Shown here in pieces: positions 8,183 through 17,458 of a DNA stretch of 56,713 bases (position 1 is the stretch's first letter; each line of letters opens with the position of its first letter). The stretch spans positions 1 to 56,713 of the forward strand of contig JAYWMQ010000038.1 of NCBI GenBank assembly GCA_035873375.1. Direction: 5' to 3'. Source of the DNA: Nitrospirota bacterium. GTDB lineage: Bacteria > Nitrospirota > Thermodesulfovibrionia > Thermodesulfovibrionales > JdFR-85. The position numbers and the translations under genes were made by a program. Below the pieces are notes generated by a model that searched no databases, had not been told where the DNA came from, and saw only the letters and a list, made by a program, of their open reading frames with translations.

Positions 8183-9642
8183 AACGTAACAGGCTTGTAA
8201 TTATCGGCCTTGGCCGTATAGGCCGGGAGCTGCTGAAAAAACTTCCAAGAGACTTTGAAATAACATGTATTGACTTGAATCCCGACCTTCAGGAGAGGGC
8301 AAGGAAACTAAGGGGAGATGAAGTCAGGTTTATAGCCGGAGATGCCACCAGCAGACTGGTCCTTGAGGATGCAGGTGTGGAAGATGCTGATGTAGTGATA
8401 ATTACCACTACTACTGAAAAGGTTAATGTAGAGGTTGCCCGTCTCCTGAAAGAGCATTTCAGTACAAAGAGGGTCATCTCGGTTGGTGTAACACAGGAGA
8501 ATATCGAGGCACTTGAGGGGCTTGGAGTGGAGGTGGAGAACATCTATACTGCCAGCGCTACCGGGATACGGAACAGGATTGAACGGAAATCAAGGGCAGC
8601 TCATGCCATCGGCCTTGGCAAAAACGAAATACTGGAGGTTGAGGTCCATCCGAACTCCAGGCTTGCCAACAAGCCCATTGGTGCACTTGCACCTATCAGA
8701 TGGCGCATAGGGATTATATACAGGGATGGAAATATTATTATGCCAAGGAAAGACAGGGTGCTGAAACCCAGGGACAAGGTGATCATACTCGGAGACCCGG
8801 CAGTCTTAAAGACCGTTTCTGAAATACTTACCTTTAGTTTCCAGCGTTTTCCCCTTGAATATGGTTCTACCGCCGTTGCCTATCTGAGCGGAAAGGAGGA
8901 TGAGGGATTTTTCAATGAGCTTGAATATCTCTTTTCCGTCTTCCCTCTGGATAAAATAATCTTTATCTATACAAAAAAGGCAGCGGCGAGGTCCGGGAAG
9001 TTTAGGGAGTTTATCAGTGGAAAGAGTTTTAAAAACATTGAGGAGAGGGAGACGGTTCTCTCTACGTACAATGCAATACAGGGTGTGATATCGGAAGAAA
9101 GGGGTGAGTACGGGCTCATTGTGTTGTCAAAGGATCTGCTTGTTTCTCCGGATTTCAGAAAAAGGCGCCTTCTGAACAGCCTTGCCTCAATTGCTGTCTG
9201 CCCGATCCTTCTTTCAGCCGGTACATTTCCATATGAGAAGGTTGTTGTTCCCTGTGTTGAGGGGATAGATGTTCAGCGTGTAATGGATACTGCTTTTGAG
9301 ATATCCTCGTCCTTGAACAATGAGATAACAGCACTGCTTGTTGAGCCGTCAGGTTATATATCTACCGAGGAAGAGGTTAAGGATTTTGAGGAGATGAAGA
9401 AGAATATCTCTGATATGGCCCTTGTATACAAGTCGAGTGTTAAAGCTCCTGTTCTTAAAGGGAACCCTGTCAAGGCGGTAGCCGGGGTTTTGAAGGATTA
9501 TGACCTCCTGATTGTTGACACCGGAGGCTGGAAGACCCGGCGATGGTTTTCATTAATGCTGAACCCGGATGTGGTATGGCATATCGTTAACAGGTCCCCG
9601 ATCTCCACACTGCTGATCCCGCCGGTAGAGGAGTCTTTGTAA
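8179..9642 (+). CDS. TrkA-type NAD-binding regulator with C-terminal Usp-like domain
   Basis: A 487-residue cytoplasmic regulatory subunit. Residues 1-120 form a TrkA-N/RCK Rossmann domain with GLGRIG at 10-15; residues about 140-215 form a TrkA-C domain; the rest (about 225-487) resembles two degenerate Usp-like halves, the last with a KVVVPCVEGID start. It follows hemH with a 4-bp overlap and precedes an antiporter gene by 3 bp. It therefore probably gates that antiporter in response to NAD(H) or another nucleotide. Comparison with family: KefB/KefC carry the RCK domain fused, here it is separate and enlarged. Confidence 0.85.
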   Translation: MKRNRLVIIGLGRIGRELLKKLPRDFEITCIDLNPDLQERARKLRGDEVRFIAGDATSRLVLEDAGVEDADVVIITTTTEKVNVEVARLLKEHFSTKRVISVGVTQENIEALEGLGVEVENIYTASATGIRNRIERKSRAAHAIGLGKNEILEVEVHPNSRLANKPIGALAPIRWRIGIIYRDGNIIMPRKDRVLKPRDKVIILGDPAVLKTVSEILTFSFQRFPLEYGSTAVAYLSGKEDEGFFNELEYLFSVFPLDKIIFIYTKKAAARSGKFREFISGKSFKNIEERETVLSTYNAIQGVISEERGEYGLIVLSKDLLVSPDFRKRRLLNSLASIAVCPILLSAGTFPYEKVVVPCVEGIDVQRVMDTAFEISSSLNNEITALLVEPSGYISTEEEVKDFEEMKKNISDMALVYKSSVKAPVLKGNPVKAVAGVLKDYDLLIVDTGGWKTRRWFSLMLNPDVVWHIVNRSPISTLLIPPVEESL

Positions 9643-9645
9643 ACT

Positions 9646-10818
9646 ATGGGTGAACAACTCCTTATAATGTTTGTGGTTATTGGCGGCGCAGCCGTTATAC
9701 CCTTTTTTGCCAGAAAGTTTATGCTGCCCTCTGCAGCACTGGAGATAATCTATGGCATTGTCCTCTTCAGCGTTTTTTTATCCGGGAAACCCGAGTGGTT
9801 TTCCCTGCTGAAGGATATAGGGTTTATATATCTGATGTTTATTGCCGGGATGGAGCTTGATATAAGAGGTCTTATGAGGCAGGGAAGGTTCTTCTGGTAT
9901 GTCCTCATCTCGGCCCTCTCCCTGCTCTTAACCCCGCTTGTATTTATTCAGATGGGTTACTCTTTTTATATCGGAATAGCCGTCTCTGTAGTATCTGCAG
10001 GGATTATCATACCCGTGCTTAAGGAGTCGGGGATGATAAGGACGGATATTGGTCAGGATGTCATAGGGGTGGCCCTTACGGGAGAGCTACTGTCCATAGT
10101 GGTACTGACGGGTATTGATATATATCACCGTCTGGGTCTGACGGTTATGGCAGGAGTGGAGGGGCTTAAGCTTCTGTTACTTCTGGGTGTGGCAGCAGTT
10201 TTTCTCAGAATACTTTATGTTATTGCCTGGTGGCATCCCGAGAGGATTGAGAATGTGATGGAGAGCAATGACCCTGTTGAAGAAGGTATAAGGGCGGTTA
10301 TCTCCATAGCCTTTGCCGGTGCACTTATCGCCTATGGTTCAGGTGTTGAGCCGATACTCGGCTCTTTTATGGCAGGCCTCATTTTTAGCTATGTCTTTAA
10401 GAGCAAGGGACGATTCGAGGACAAGATAAATGCCGTGGGTTTCGGTTTTTTTACTCCGTTTTTCTTTATCGGTGTCGGTGCTGACTTTGATCCGGGATTG
10501 CTGAAATCCCTTCAGGGTATCTCTTTTTCGCTGTTCCTGACGTTGATGGTCTTTGTGAGCAACGCCTTTCCACTGTTTCTTGCACGTTTCATGGGACTGG
10601 GCAGTCTTGAGGCCCTGGGTATGTCCTTAATCCTTTCCGCTCCGCTTTCAATGATTGTTGTGGCAGGCACTCTCGGTGTTAGGATGGGGCTGCTGACGCC
10701 CGAGATGAACGGCTCCCTTATCCTTACAGCCATAATCTCGAGTATAATCTACCCCTCACTTTTCAGGGCAGTGAGCAGGAGGATGAGTCCTTCCCCTAAA
10801 CCCCTTCAACCGATGTGA
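9646..10818 (+). CDS. CPA2-family cation:proton antiporter (KefB/NhaS3-like membrane subunit)
   Basis: A 390-residue polytopic inner-membrane protein with 11-13 hydrophobic segments. The LMFIAGMELDIRGL and GSFMAGLIFSYVFKSK stretches and the FFFIGVGADFDPG segment are hallmarks of the Na+/H+ or K+/H+ exchanger family. The C-terminus is short and lacks the cytosolic RCK domain, which is supplied by the upstream gene 3 bp away. Ion specificity cannot be read. Its 3' end overlaps the 3' end of thiE on the other strand by 23 bp. Confidence 0.88.
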   Translation: MGEQLLIMFVVIGGAAVIPFFARKFMLPSAALEIIYGIVLFSVFLSGKPEWFSLLKDIGFIYLMFIAGMELDIRGLMRQGRFFWYVLISALSLLLTPLVFIQMGYSFYIGIAVSVVSAGIIIPVLKESGMIRTDIGQDVIGVALTGELLSIVVLTGIDIYHRLGLTVMAGVEGLKLLLLLGVAAVFLRILYVIAWWHPERIENVMESNDPVEEGIRAVISIAFAGALIAYGSGVEPILGSFMAGLIFSYVFKSKGRFEDKINAVGFGFFTPFFFIGVGADFDPGLLKSLQGISFSLFLTLMVFVSNAFPLFLARFMGLGSLEALGMSLILSAPLSMIVVAGTLGVRMGLLTPEMNGSLILTAIISSIIYPSLFRAVSRRMSPSPKPLQPM

Positions 10819-11419
10819 TAAGTTTTGCAGTTTCTTCCTCTATATTGTCGGATGACAGGATGGCAGAGATGAGTGCTACTCCCCGTGCACCTGATTTAAT
10901 CACATCCGGTACCCTCTCAATCTTTATTCCCCCAAGTCCAAAAACAGGAATAGAGACCCTTTCAGTCACTTCCTTCAGCTTTTCGATACCCACAGGCGGG
11001 CCATATTTTTTCTTTGAAGGTGTCGCATATACAGGGCCAAAGGTTATAAAATCAGCCCCGTCCCTTTCAGCATCGATGGCCTCTTCAAGTGTGTGAGTGG
11101 ATACGCCAATGAGCATTTTTCCTCCGGTGATTTTCCGGACAGCCCGTGGGGGGAAGCTCGTCCCTGCAAGGTGAACCCCGTCTGCCTCAACCGACAGTGC
11201 TACATCCAGCCTGTCATTGACAAAGAGCCTCGCTCCATAACGGGAAGTGATCTCCCGAAGTTTACATGCCATCACATACAGTCGTCTCACGGAAAAGTCC
11301 TTTTCCCTTAACTGAAGGGCCTTTACTCCCCCTTTAAGTGCATCTTCGATCCCCTCATAAAAAGGCGTCTTCATCTGCCTTCCGTCCGTTATAAGGTAGA
11401 GACTGAAATCAACCTTCAT
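10796..11419 (-). CDS. thiE: Thiamine-phosphate synthase
   Basis: A 207-residue TIM-barrel enzyme that joins HMP-pyrophosphate to thiazole phosphate to give thiamine phosphate. Visible family motifs: LYLITDGR, LQLREKD, LFVNDRLDVAL, GVHLAG, IGVSTHTLEEA, DFITFGPVYATPSKK and the phosphate loop GLGGI/GVALISAI. I chose the ATG at 11419, 4 bp after the upstream stop; a longer TTG start at 11464 would add 15 residues and overlap the upstream gene by 40 bp. Together with thiSGC at 34.5-36.8 kb it supplies most of the thiazole and coupling branch. It is co-oriented with the membrane protein gene before it. Confidence 0.93.
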   Translation of the reverse strand: MKVDFSLYLITDGRQMKTPFYEGIEDALKGGVKALQLREKDFSVRRLYVMACKLREITSRYGARLFVNDRLDVALSVEADGVHLAGTSFPPRAVRKITGGKMLIGVSTHTLEEAIDAERDGADFITFGPVYATPSKKKYGPPVGIEKLKEVTERVSIPVFGLGGIKIERVPDVIKSGARGVALISAILSSDNIEEETAKLITSVEGV

Positions 11420-11423
11420 TGTA

Positions 11424-11996
11424 CTAAACAAGGGTTTCAATCCACAGAAAGAATATGTTTTCAAGAAAGAAGGTCACCCCTGTCAGTATCCAGAGAACCC
11501 TCGCAATGTTTTTTGGTTTTACCTTCATGAGATGCAATACGATTGATATAAGTATGAACCATCCCGTGGATATCCACTTCAGGTTCCACGGTGAGACCCA
11601 GAGTACAAGTAGTGATATAAATGTTCCCAGTCCTAAAAAGGGTCCCCAGAGATAGAAGGGGCTGCTCCTGTCTGTCAGTCTTCCCGCCCTGAGTGCACCT
11701 ATCATGTAGACCTGCCACCAGCCCCCCATAAACATAAACATCACCCCGTAGCGGTCAAGGCGGGCAAGCGTTGTTTCCCTCAGAGGGAAGGCCCTGGTTT
11801 CAATTGCCCATATAGTAAAGAAAAAGATAGCAGGGACAAGGGCGGTGAAAAGAAATCCGCAGAAATCAAGAACATAGGAGCCAAGAGGCGCCTCATGCCG
11901 TTCTCTTCTTTCATTTCTTGCACTTATAAAAAACTCCATTCCCAGGAACACCGGCACTATAAGGTATGCCAGCTCCTGATATCTGTAAGCCTCCAT
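11424..11996 (-). CDS. Hypothetical polytopic membrane protein
   Basis: A 190-residue integral membrane protein with about five hydrophobic segments, rich in Trp and Phe. An acidic/basic loop near residue 30 (SARNERRERHE) and a Gly-Trp-Trp segment in the middle are notable. I do not recognise a family. It has a good ribosome site (CTGGAGG), is transcribed divergently from the polysaccharide locus and lies 4 bp upstream of thiE. The context would permit a role in thiamine-precursor transport, but nothing in the sequence shows it. Confidence 0.65.
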   Translation of the reverse strand: MEAYRYQELAYLIVPVFLGMEFFISARNERRERHEAPLGSYVLDFCGFLFTALVPAIFFFTIWAIETRAFPLRETTLARLDRYGVMFMFMGGWWQVYMIGALRAGRLTDRSSPFYLWGPFLGLGTFISLLVLWVSPWNLKWISTGWFILISIVLHLMKVKPKNIARVLWILTGVTFFLENIFFLWIETLV

Positions 11997-12054
11997 TCTT
12001 GTGTTCCTCCAGTTTTTTTTGATATAGTATTCCCGATTGGTTTTAAATTCTATA

Positions 12055-12081
12055 TTAACATGTTAAGTCTTAACATGTTAA
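12055..12081. promoter_or_regulatory. Tandem 12-bp palindromes, candidate operator
   Basis: TTAACATGTTAA occurs twice without mismatch, at 12055-12066 and 12070-12081, separated by GTC. The whole array is itself a dyad. It lies between the divergent membrane-protein gene and the polysaccharide locus. Centre-to-centre spacing is 15 bp. It is well placed to bind two dimers of a regulator upstream of the -10 box at 12134. Confidence 0.75.
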
Positions 12082-12133
12082 TTCTACATGCTTTCCCTTT
12101 CGTTTTGGGGCATCCGTCCATTGACTTTTTAAC

Positions 12134-12139
12134 TATAAT
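12134..12139 (+). promoter_or_regulatory. -10 box of the polysaccharide locus
   Basis: A TATAAT hexamer lies 25 bp before the proposed ATG at 12164. No -35-like hexamer occurs at 16-19 bp upstream, which would fit a promoter needing an activator bound at the palindromes about 55 bp further upstream. Confidence 0.45.
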
Positions 12140-12163
12140 TTAAGTAACATATTGAATAACCTT

Positions 12164-14338
12164 ATGAAATATAAAAATATTTTCATAATCGTATCCTTAC
12201 TGTACATTTTTGCGTGTGCAGCTCCGCTATTTGCCCAGGAGTTCCAAACCATTCCGATATCCCCTGCGCCTCAGTCATCACAACAATCATCGACAATTGA
12301 GAAAAAACAACCTCCTCAGCAGTCCCTGCAGTCGTCGCAGTCGTCCGAACAGGGGGAACTGGGCTTGGAGACTGTGCTCCCTGTAGAAGAACCTTCAGAG
12401 AAGCCTTCAGAGTTTGAGGAGTATATTTCAGGAAAGGTTTCCCTGACGGTTTCGACCAATCTCAAGCAGTTTGGTTACGACCTTTTCAGGAGACCCCCAT
12501 CAACATTTGCTCCTGTCGGGAACGTGCCTGTTGGTCCTGGTTATGTTATCGGTCCCGGTGATGAGATAAAGGTGTCTATCTGGGGGATGGTGGAAGGACA
12601 GTGGGATCTTGTGGTAGACAGAGATGGGAATATAAGCATTCCCAAAATTGGAACTTTTGGCGTTTCAGGTCTAAAATTCAGTGAATTAAGAAGGCTTTTA
12701 CATAAGCAGTTTTCCAAATACTATACAGGGTTTGAGATGAATGTGAGCATGGGTTCACTGAGAACCATCAGGGTGTACGTAGTCGGTAATGCCCGGAGTC
12801 CAGGCGCATATACGCTATCTTCGCTTTCCACTCTCATAAATGCACTGTTTGAGGCCGGCGGGCCCAGCAAAACAGGGACAATGAGGGATATACAGGTAAA
12901 GCGAAACGGTAAGACCGTAGTCCATTTGGATATGTATGATTTCCTGTTGAAGGGCGACAAAACAAGGGACATAAGGTTAATGCCGGAGGACGTGATATTC
13001 ATACAACCGGTTGGACCCCTTGTTGCCATTGCAGGTAGTGTTAACAATCCTGCCATATACGAGCTGAAAGGTAAGACCACCATCGCTCAGTTGATAGATA
13101 TGGCGGGAGGATTAAATGACGTTGCCTTTAAAGGCAGGGTGCAAATAGAGCGGATTATTGATAACAGCCGGCAAACAGTGTTTGAATCCGACCTGCAGAA
13201 GATACGGGATAAAGATATTGCAGTGCAGGCAGGGGATGTGGTAAAGATATTTCAGGTCGTTAAAGACGAGAGAATAGTGAGGCTTGCCGGTGCGGTACAG
13301 AGGGAAGGCGAGTATGGGTTCAGCCCGGCAATGACCGTCAGGGAGCTAATCTCAATGGCGGGAGGGCTTAAGTATTATGCATATGACAAGGAAGCCGAGC
13401 TGACAAGGATACATATTACCAGTGAAGGACCAATTACCGAGAAGATACTGATCAACCTTGAGAAGGCCCTGACAGGGGATCCCGACAGCAATATCCCTTT
13501 GCAACAGAACGACTATCTGTTTGTCCGCGCCATACCCGAGTGGAGGCTTTACCAGACAGTGGTGATTGAGGGGGAGGTCAGGTTCCCGGGTACATATACC
13601 ATCAAAAAGGGCGAGAGACTTTCATCCCTGATAGAGAGGGCCGGAGGTTTTACCGGCAAGGCGTTTCTGAAGGGAGCGGTATTTACAAGAAAACGTGTTG
13701 AGGCATTACAACAGAAACAGATTGAGGAGATGATAGACAGGCTTGAAAGAGAACTTCTGAGTACGGGGACGGCACGGGTAGCTACAGCAGCTTCTTCAAA
13801 AGAGGCGAGATTGATGCAAATGGAGACAGAGCAGAAGAGACAATTTATTGCAAAGCTCAGAACTGTAAGGGCAAAGGGAAGGGTGGCAATCCAGTTGGAG
13901 TTGCCGGATAAACTCAGAGGAACACTTTATGATATAGAGCTTGAAGACAGTGATTCAATCTATATTCCTACAGATCCACAGACAGTGCAGGTAATTGGTT
14001 CCGTATATAATCAGACGGCTTTTATTTATGAAAATGGAAGGAATGCCAAGTATTATATATCCCTTGCAGGTGGTTATACGGAGAATGCCGATGGTGGAAA
14101 TGTATATATACTCAAGGCCAATGGCTCTGCAATGAAGGTGAGTAGAGGGTTCCTGGGTCTTTCATGGAACAGTGAATACTCAAGATGGGATGTTGGGGCA
14201 GGACAGGTGGAGTCGGGTGACACAATAGTTGTGCCTGAGAAGCTTGAGAGAATAGCATGGATGCGCAATATTAAGGATATTACCCAGATTCTGTACCAGA
14301 TTGCCGTAACCTCTGGAGTACTGATTGCAACATTTTAA
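12164..14338 (+). CDS. SLBB-domain polysaccharide export protein (Wza-like)
   Basis: A 724-residue exported protein of the polysaccharide export family. It has an N-terminal signal sequence (cleavage either after LFA or at a weak lipobox at IFAC), then a Ser/Gln-rich linker (about 30-75). The poly-export domain starts about residue 110 (YVIGPGDEIKVSIWG, DRDGNISIPKIG) and several SLBB beta-grasp repeats follow (VYVVGNARSPGAYTL, VAIAGSVNNPAIYEL, VRLAGAVQREGEYGF, VVIEGEVRFPGTYTI, VQVIGSVYNQTAFIY). The large size resembles group members with multiple SLBB repeats rather than 380-residue Wza. A TTG at 12152 would add four residues; I prefer the ATG because it begins a clean signal peptide. It probably forms the outer-membrane channel for the glycan built by the following genes. 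Confidence 0.92.
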   Translation: MKYKNIFIIVSLLYIFACAAPLFAQEFQTIPISPAPQSSQQSSTIEKKQPPQQSLQSSQSSEQGELGLETVLPVEEPSEKPSEFEEYISGKVSLTVSTNLKQFGYDLFRRPPSTFAPVGNVPVGPGYVIGPGDEIKVSIWGMVEGQWDLVVDRDGNISIPKIGTFGVSGLKFSELRRLLHKQFSKYYTGFEMNVSMGSLRTIRVYVVGNARSPGAYTLSSLSTLINALFEAGGPSKTGTMRDIQVKRNGKTVVHLDMYDFLLKGDKTRDIRLMPEDVIFIQPVGPLVAIAGSVNNPAIYELKGKTTIAQLIDMAGGLNDVAFKGRVQIERIIDNSRQTVFESDLQKIRDKDIAVQAGDVVKIFQVVKDERIVRLAGAVQREGEYGFSPAMTVRELISMAGGLKYYAYDKEAELTRIHITSEGPITEKILINLEKALTGDPDSNIPLQQNDYLFVRAIPEWRLYQTVVIEGEVRFPGTYTIKKGERLSSLIERAGGFTGKAFLKGAVFTRKRVEALQQKQIEEMIDRLERELLSTGTARVATAASSKEARLMQMETEQKRQFIAKLRTVRAKGRVAIQLELPDKLRGTLYDIELEDSDSIYIPTDPQTVQVIGSVYNQTAFIYENGRNAKYYISLAGGYTENADGGNVYILKANGSAMKVSRGFLGLSWNSEYSRWDVGAGQVESGDTIVVPEKLERIAWMRNIKDITQILYQIAVTSGVLIATF

Positions 14339-14385
14339 GTGCCTGCCGGTATTTTCCCGGACTTTATATTTTGGAGGCTTGAAGA

Positions 14386-15351
14386 ATGAGACATTATGAT
14401 TCGGTAAAACGTATTCTTGTTACCGGTGGCGCCGGTTTCCTTGGATCACACCTTTGCGAAAGACTTTTGAGCGAGGGTCATGAAGTTATCTGTTTGGACA
14501 ACTTCTATACGGGTCGCAAGGAAAATATTGCTCATCTTATGAACAACCCTTATTTTGAGACATTGCGTCATGACATATGTTTTCCCCTCTACATCGAGGT
14601 GGATCAAATTTACAACCTTGCCTGTCCTGCATCGCCGATACACTACCAGTTTGATCCTGTTCAGACAACAAAAACATCTGTGATCGGCGCTATTAATATG
14701 CTTGGCCTTGCAAAGAGGCTCAGGATAAAGATCCTTCAGGCCTCAACCAGTGAAGTATATGGAGACCCTGAAATTCATCCACAGCCCGAGACCTATTGGG
14801 GAAATGTAAATCCCATCGGATTCAGGGCCTGTTATGATGAGGGAAAACGATGTGCTGAGACACTCTTTTTTGACTATCACCGCCAGCACAAGCTCAGTAT
14901 AAAAGTAGCGAGAATATTTAATACCAGCGGGCCGAGGATGCATCCTAATGATGGCCGTGTTGTAAGTAATTTTATAATGCAGGCTTTACGGGGAGAGGAC
15001 CTGACGGTTTATGGCGACGGAAGTCAGACGAGGAGCTTCTGCTACGTTGATGACCTTGTAGGGGGGTTGATGAAACTCATGAACAGTCCTGACGATTTTA
15101 CCGGACCTGTAAATCTTGGTAATCCTGCGGAGTTTTCCATACTTGAACTTGCAGAAAAGATAATTAAGCTGACTGGATCAGAGTCAAGGATATGCTTTAA
15201 AGAGTTGCCTGCAGATGACCCCAGGCAGAGACAGCCTGATATAAGTCTGGCAAAAGAAAAACTGAATTGGGAGCCCTCTGTCCAGATGGAAGAAGGATTA
15301 AAGAGGACTATTAAGTATTTTAAAGATCTCATAGCAGGAGATGTAGAGTGA
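14386..15351 (+). CDS. UDP-glucuronate decarboxylase (UDP-xylose synthase)
   Basis: A 321-residue short-chain dehydrogenase-type enzyme. It has the NAD-binding GGAGFLG at residues 14-20, a catalytic STSE at 120-123, and Tyr150 with Lys154 in the RACYDEGKR motif that distinguishes UXS from dTDP-glucose dehydratases. [21 protein letters not shown] and [16 protein letters not shown] are near-invariant UXS segments. Product: UDP-xylose (or the 4-keto-pentose) for the polysaccharide. The gene has a strong ribosome site (TTGGAGG) and overlaps galE by 4 bp (GTGA). No UDP-glucose dehydrogenase is in the window, so UDP-glucuronate must come from elsewhere. Confidence 0.93.
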   Translation: MRHYDSVKRILVTGGAGFLGSHLCERLLSEGHEVICLDNFYTGRKENIAHLMNNPYFETLRHDICFPLYIEVDQIYNLACPASPIHYQFDPVQTTKTSVIGAINMLGLAKRLRIKILQASTSEVYGDPEIHPQPETYWGNVNPIGFRACYDEGKRCAETLFFDYHRQHKLSIKVARIFNTSGPRMHPNDGRVVSNFIMQALRGEDLTVYGDGSQTRSFCYVDDLVGGLMKLMNSPDDFTGPVNLGNPAEFSILELAEKIIKLTGSESRICFKELPADDPRQRQPDISLAKEKLNWEPSVQMEEGLKRTIKYFKDLIAGDVE

Positions 15352-16343
15352 TACTCATAGCGGGTGGTGCCGGGTATATCGGGTCTCATATCAACAAACT
15401 TCTGAATGAAAGGGGCTACAAGACCGTGGTATTTGATAGTTTGATCTATGGTCACAGGGAGTTTGTCAAATGGGGAGAGTTTGTCCTGGGAGACCTGTCT
15501 GATATCGAACAGATCAGGCTGGCCTTTAAGGAATATCCTGTCAGTGCTGTAATGTATTTTGCAGCATTTGCGTATGTTGGAGAATCAGTTGAAGATCCGC
15601 AAAAGTACTACATAAATAATGTAGCCAATACTTTGAATATTTTAAAGGTGATGAAGGAGTTTAATGTAGACTGCTTTATTTTTTCATCAACCTGTGCTAC
15701 CTATGGCAATCCTGTAGAGGTGCCCATAACTGAAGACCACCCCCAAAATCCCATAAATCCGTACGGACGGAGTAAATTGATGGTTGAAAAGATACTGTCT
15801 GATTACAGTAGTGCCTACGGATTGAAAAATGTTGCCCTGAGATACTTTAATGCCGCCGGAGCTGATCCTGAGCAGGAGATTGGCGAATGGCATGACCCTG
15901 AAACCCATTTGATCCCGCTGGTTCTGGATGCAGCTATTGGCCGAAGGGAGAATATAAAGGTTTTTGGAACGGATTATGCTACGCCTGATAAGACATGTAT
16001 AAGAGATTACATACATGTCACCGACCTGGCAGATGCACATATATTGGCATTGGAGTACCTGTTAAACGGAGGAAAGAGCGATGTTTTTAACCTTGGAAAT
16101 GGTAGCGGGTTTTCAGTAAAAGATGTAATAGAGACTGCAAGAGAGGTAACCGGAAGAGAGATTGTGGATATTGCTTCACCGAGAAGGGCTGGGGACCCTG
16201 CAGTGCTTGTAGGCAGCGCCCGAAAAACCAACGAGGTTTTAGGATGGCAACCAAAATACTCTGAATTGCGAAAAATAATAGAGACTGCCTGGGATTGGCA
16301 CCAGAAACTCAATAGAGGATTTCATGAAAGAAAGGACAAATAG
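15348..16343 (+). CDS. galE: UDP-glucose 4-epimerase
   Basis: A 331-residue epimerase with GGAGYIGSH at residues 6-14, SSTCATYG at 113-120 and the catalytic Tyr139/Lys143 pair (YGRSK). The segment [23 protein letters not shown] is typical of bacterial GalE. It makes UDP-galactopyranose, the substrate of the UDP-galactopyranose mutases encoded 5 bp downstream and at 21435, and so starts a galactofuranose pathway. It starts with GTG, overlapping the stop of the decarboxylase gene. Confidence 0.93.
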   Translation: MILIAGGAGYIGSHINKLLNERGYKTVVFDSLIYGHREFVKWGEFVLGDLSDIEQIRLAFKEYPVSAVMYFAAFAYVGESVEDPQKYYINNVANTLNILKVMKEFNVDCFIFSSTCATYGNPVEVPITEDHPQNPINPYGRSKLMVEKILSDYSSAYGLKNVALRYFNAAGADPEQEIGEWHDPETHLIPLVLDAAIGRRENIKVFGTDYATPDKTCIRDYIHVTDLADAHILALEYLLNGGKSDVFNLGNGSGFSVKDVIETAREVTGREIVDIASPRRAGDPAVLVGSARKTNEVLGWQPKYSELRKIIETAWDWHQKLNRGFHERKDK

Positions 16344-16348
16344 ATAAA

Positions 16349-17458
16349 ATGTATCTGATAGTGGGGTCGGGGCTGGCGGGTTGCGTACTGGCTGAAAGGA
16401 TCGCTAATGTTCTAAAAAAAGAGGTCCTGGTTGTTGAAAGAAGAGACCATATAGCCGGTAATATCTATGATTTTAAAGACAGCGAAGGGATATATATACA
16501 TAAATATGGCCCGCATGCTTTTCATACTGCTGATAAAAAGGTCTGGGACTATCTGAGTCAATTCACGGAGTGGTATCCGTATTTTCATAAAGTCAGGGCA
16601 ATAGTTGACGGTCTTGAAATACCGTTGCCTTTTAACCTGAATGCCCTTTATAAAGCCTTTCCGCCTGGACTGGCTTCTAAATTAGAGAATAAACTGATTG
16701 ATACCTTTGGTTACAATGTGAAAATTCCGATTCTTAAATTAAAGGAATTCGATGATAAGGAGTTGCAGTTCCTTTCAAATTATATTTATGAGAAAGTCTT
16801 TCTCGGATACACTTTAAAGCAGTGGGGCTTAACACCTGAAAATCTTTATCCATCTGTTACTGCAAGAGTGCCTGTTTATATCAGCAGGGATGACAGGTAT
16901 TTTCAGGATAAATATCAGGGAATACCTGAAAGTGGGTATACAAGCGTGATAGAAAAGATGCTGGACAACTCCCGTATAAGGGTGGAACTGAATACGGATT
17001 TCAGGGAAGTTAAAGATTCTGTAAAATTTGAGAAGCTTGTATACACCGGCTGCATTGATGAGTTTTTCGACTTCAGGTTTGGAGAACTTTCATACAGGAG
17101 TCTGGATTTTAACTTTAAATCATATGATAAGGAGTTCTTTCAGTCAGTAGCACAAATAAATTATCCCGAAAATTATGATTATACGAGAATTACAGAATAT
17201 AAACATTTCCTGAATACGGAAAGCAAAAAAACAACAGTTGCATATGAGTATCCTCAGGAATACAAGACCGGTGACAATGACCCGTACTATCCCGTTCCAA
17301 ATGATGAAAATAGTAATATTTACATGAAATACAAGGAAGAAGCTGAAAAACTAAAGGATGTGACCTTCATTGGACGGCTGGCAGAATATAAATATTATAA
17401 CATGGACCAGATAATTTCAAGAGCCTTGAAGACATTTGAGGAGTCTTTTTATGAATGA
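16349..17458 (+). CDS. glf: UDP-galactopyranose mutase, copy 1
   Basis: A 369-residue flavoenzyme converting UDP-galactopyranose to UDP-galactofuranose. The FAD motif GSGLAG is at residues 6-11; GPHAFHT, the LKQWGL segment, the SRDDRYFQDKYQGIPESGYT stretch and YTRITEYKHF are all family signatures, and the C-terminal FIGRLAEYKYYNMDQ closes the FAD site. It has an unusual insertion near residue 90-130 (FPPGLASKLENKLIDTFGYNVKI) compared with copy 2. It is preceded by galE and overlaps the following glycosyltransferase by 8 bp. Confidence 0.93.
   Translation: MYLIVGSGLAGCVLAERIANVLKKEVLVVERRDHIAGNIYDFKDSEGIYIHKYGPHAFHTADKKVWDYLSQFTEWYPYFHKVRAIVDGLEIPLPFNLNALYKAFPPGLASKLENKLIDTFGYNVKIPILKLKEFDDKELQFLSNYIYEKVFLGYTLKQWGLTPENLYPSVTARVPVYISRDDRYFQDKYQGIPESGYTSVIEKMLDNSRIRVELNTDFREVKDSVKFEKLVYTGCIDEFFDFRFGELSYRSLDFNFKSYDKEFFQSVAQINYPENYDYTRITEYKHFLNTESKKTTVAYEYPQEYKTGDNDPYYPVPNDENSNIYMKYKEEAEKLKDVTFIGRLAEYKYYNMDQIISRALKTFEESFYE

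Noticed and set aside
11419-11464. Longer thiE start (TTG at 11464)
   Set aside because: It adds 15 residues outside the conserved barrel and overlaps the upstream gene by 40 bp; ATG 11419 is adjacent to the upstream stop.
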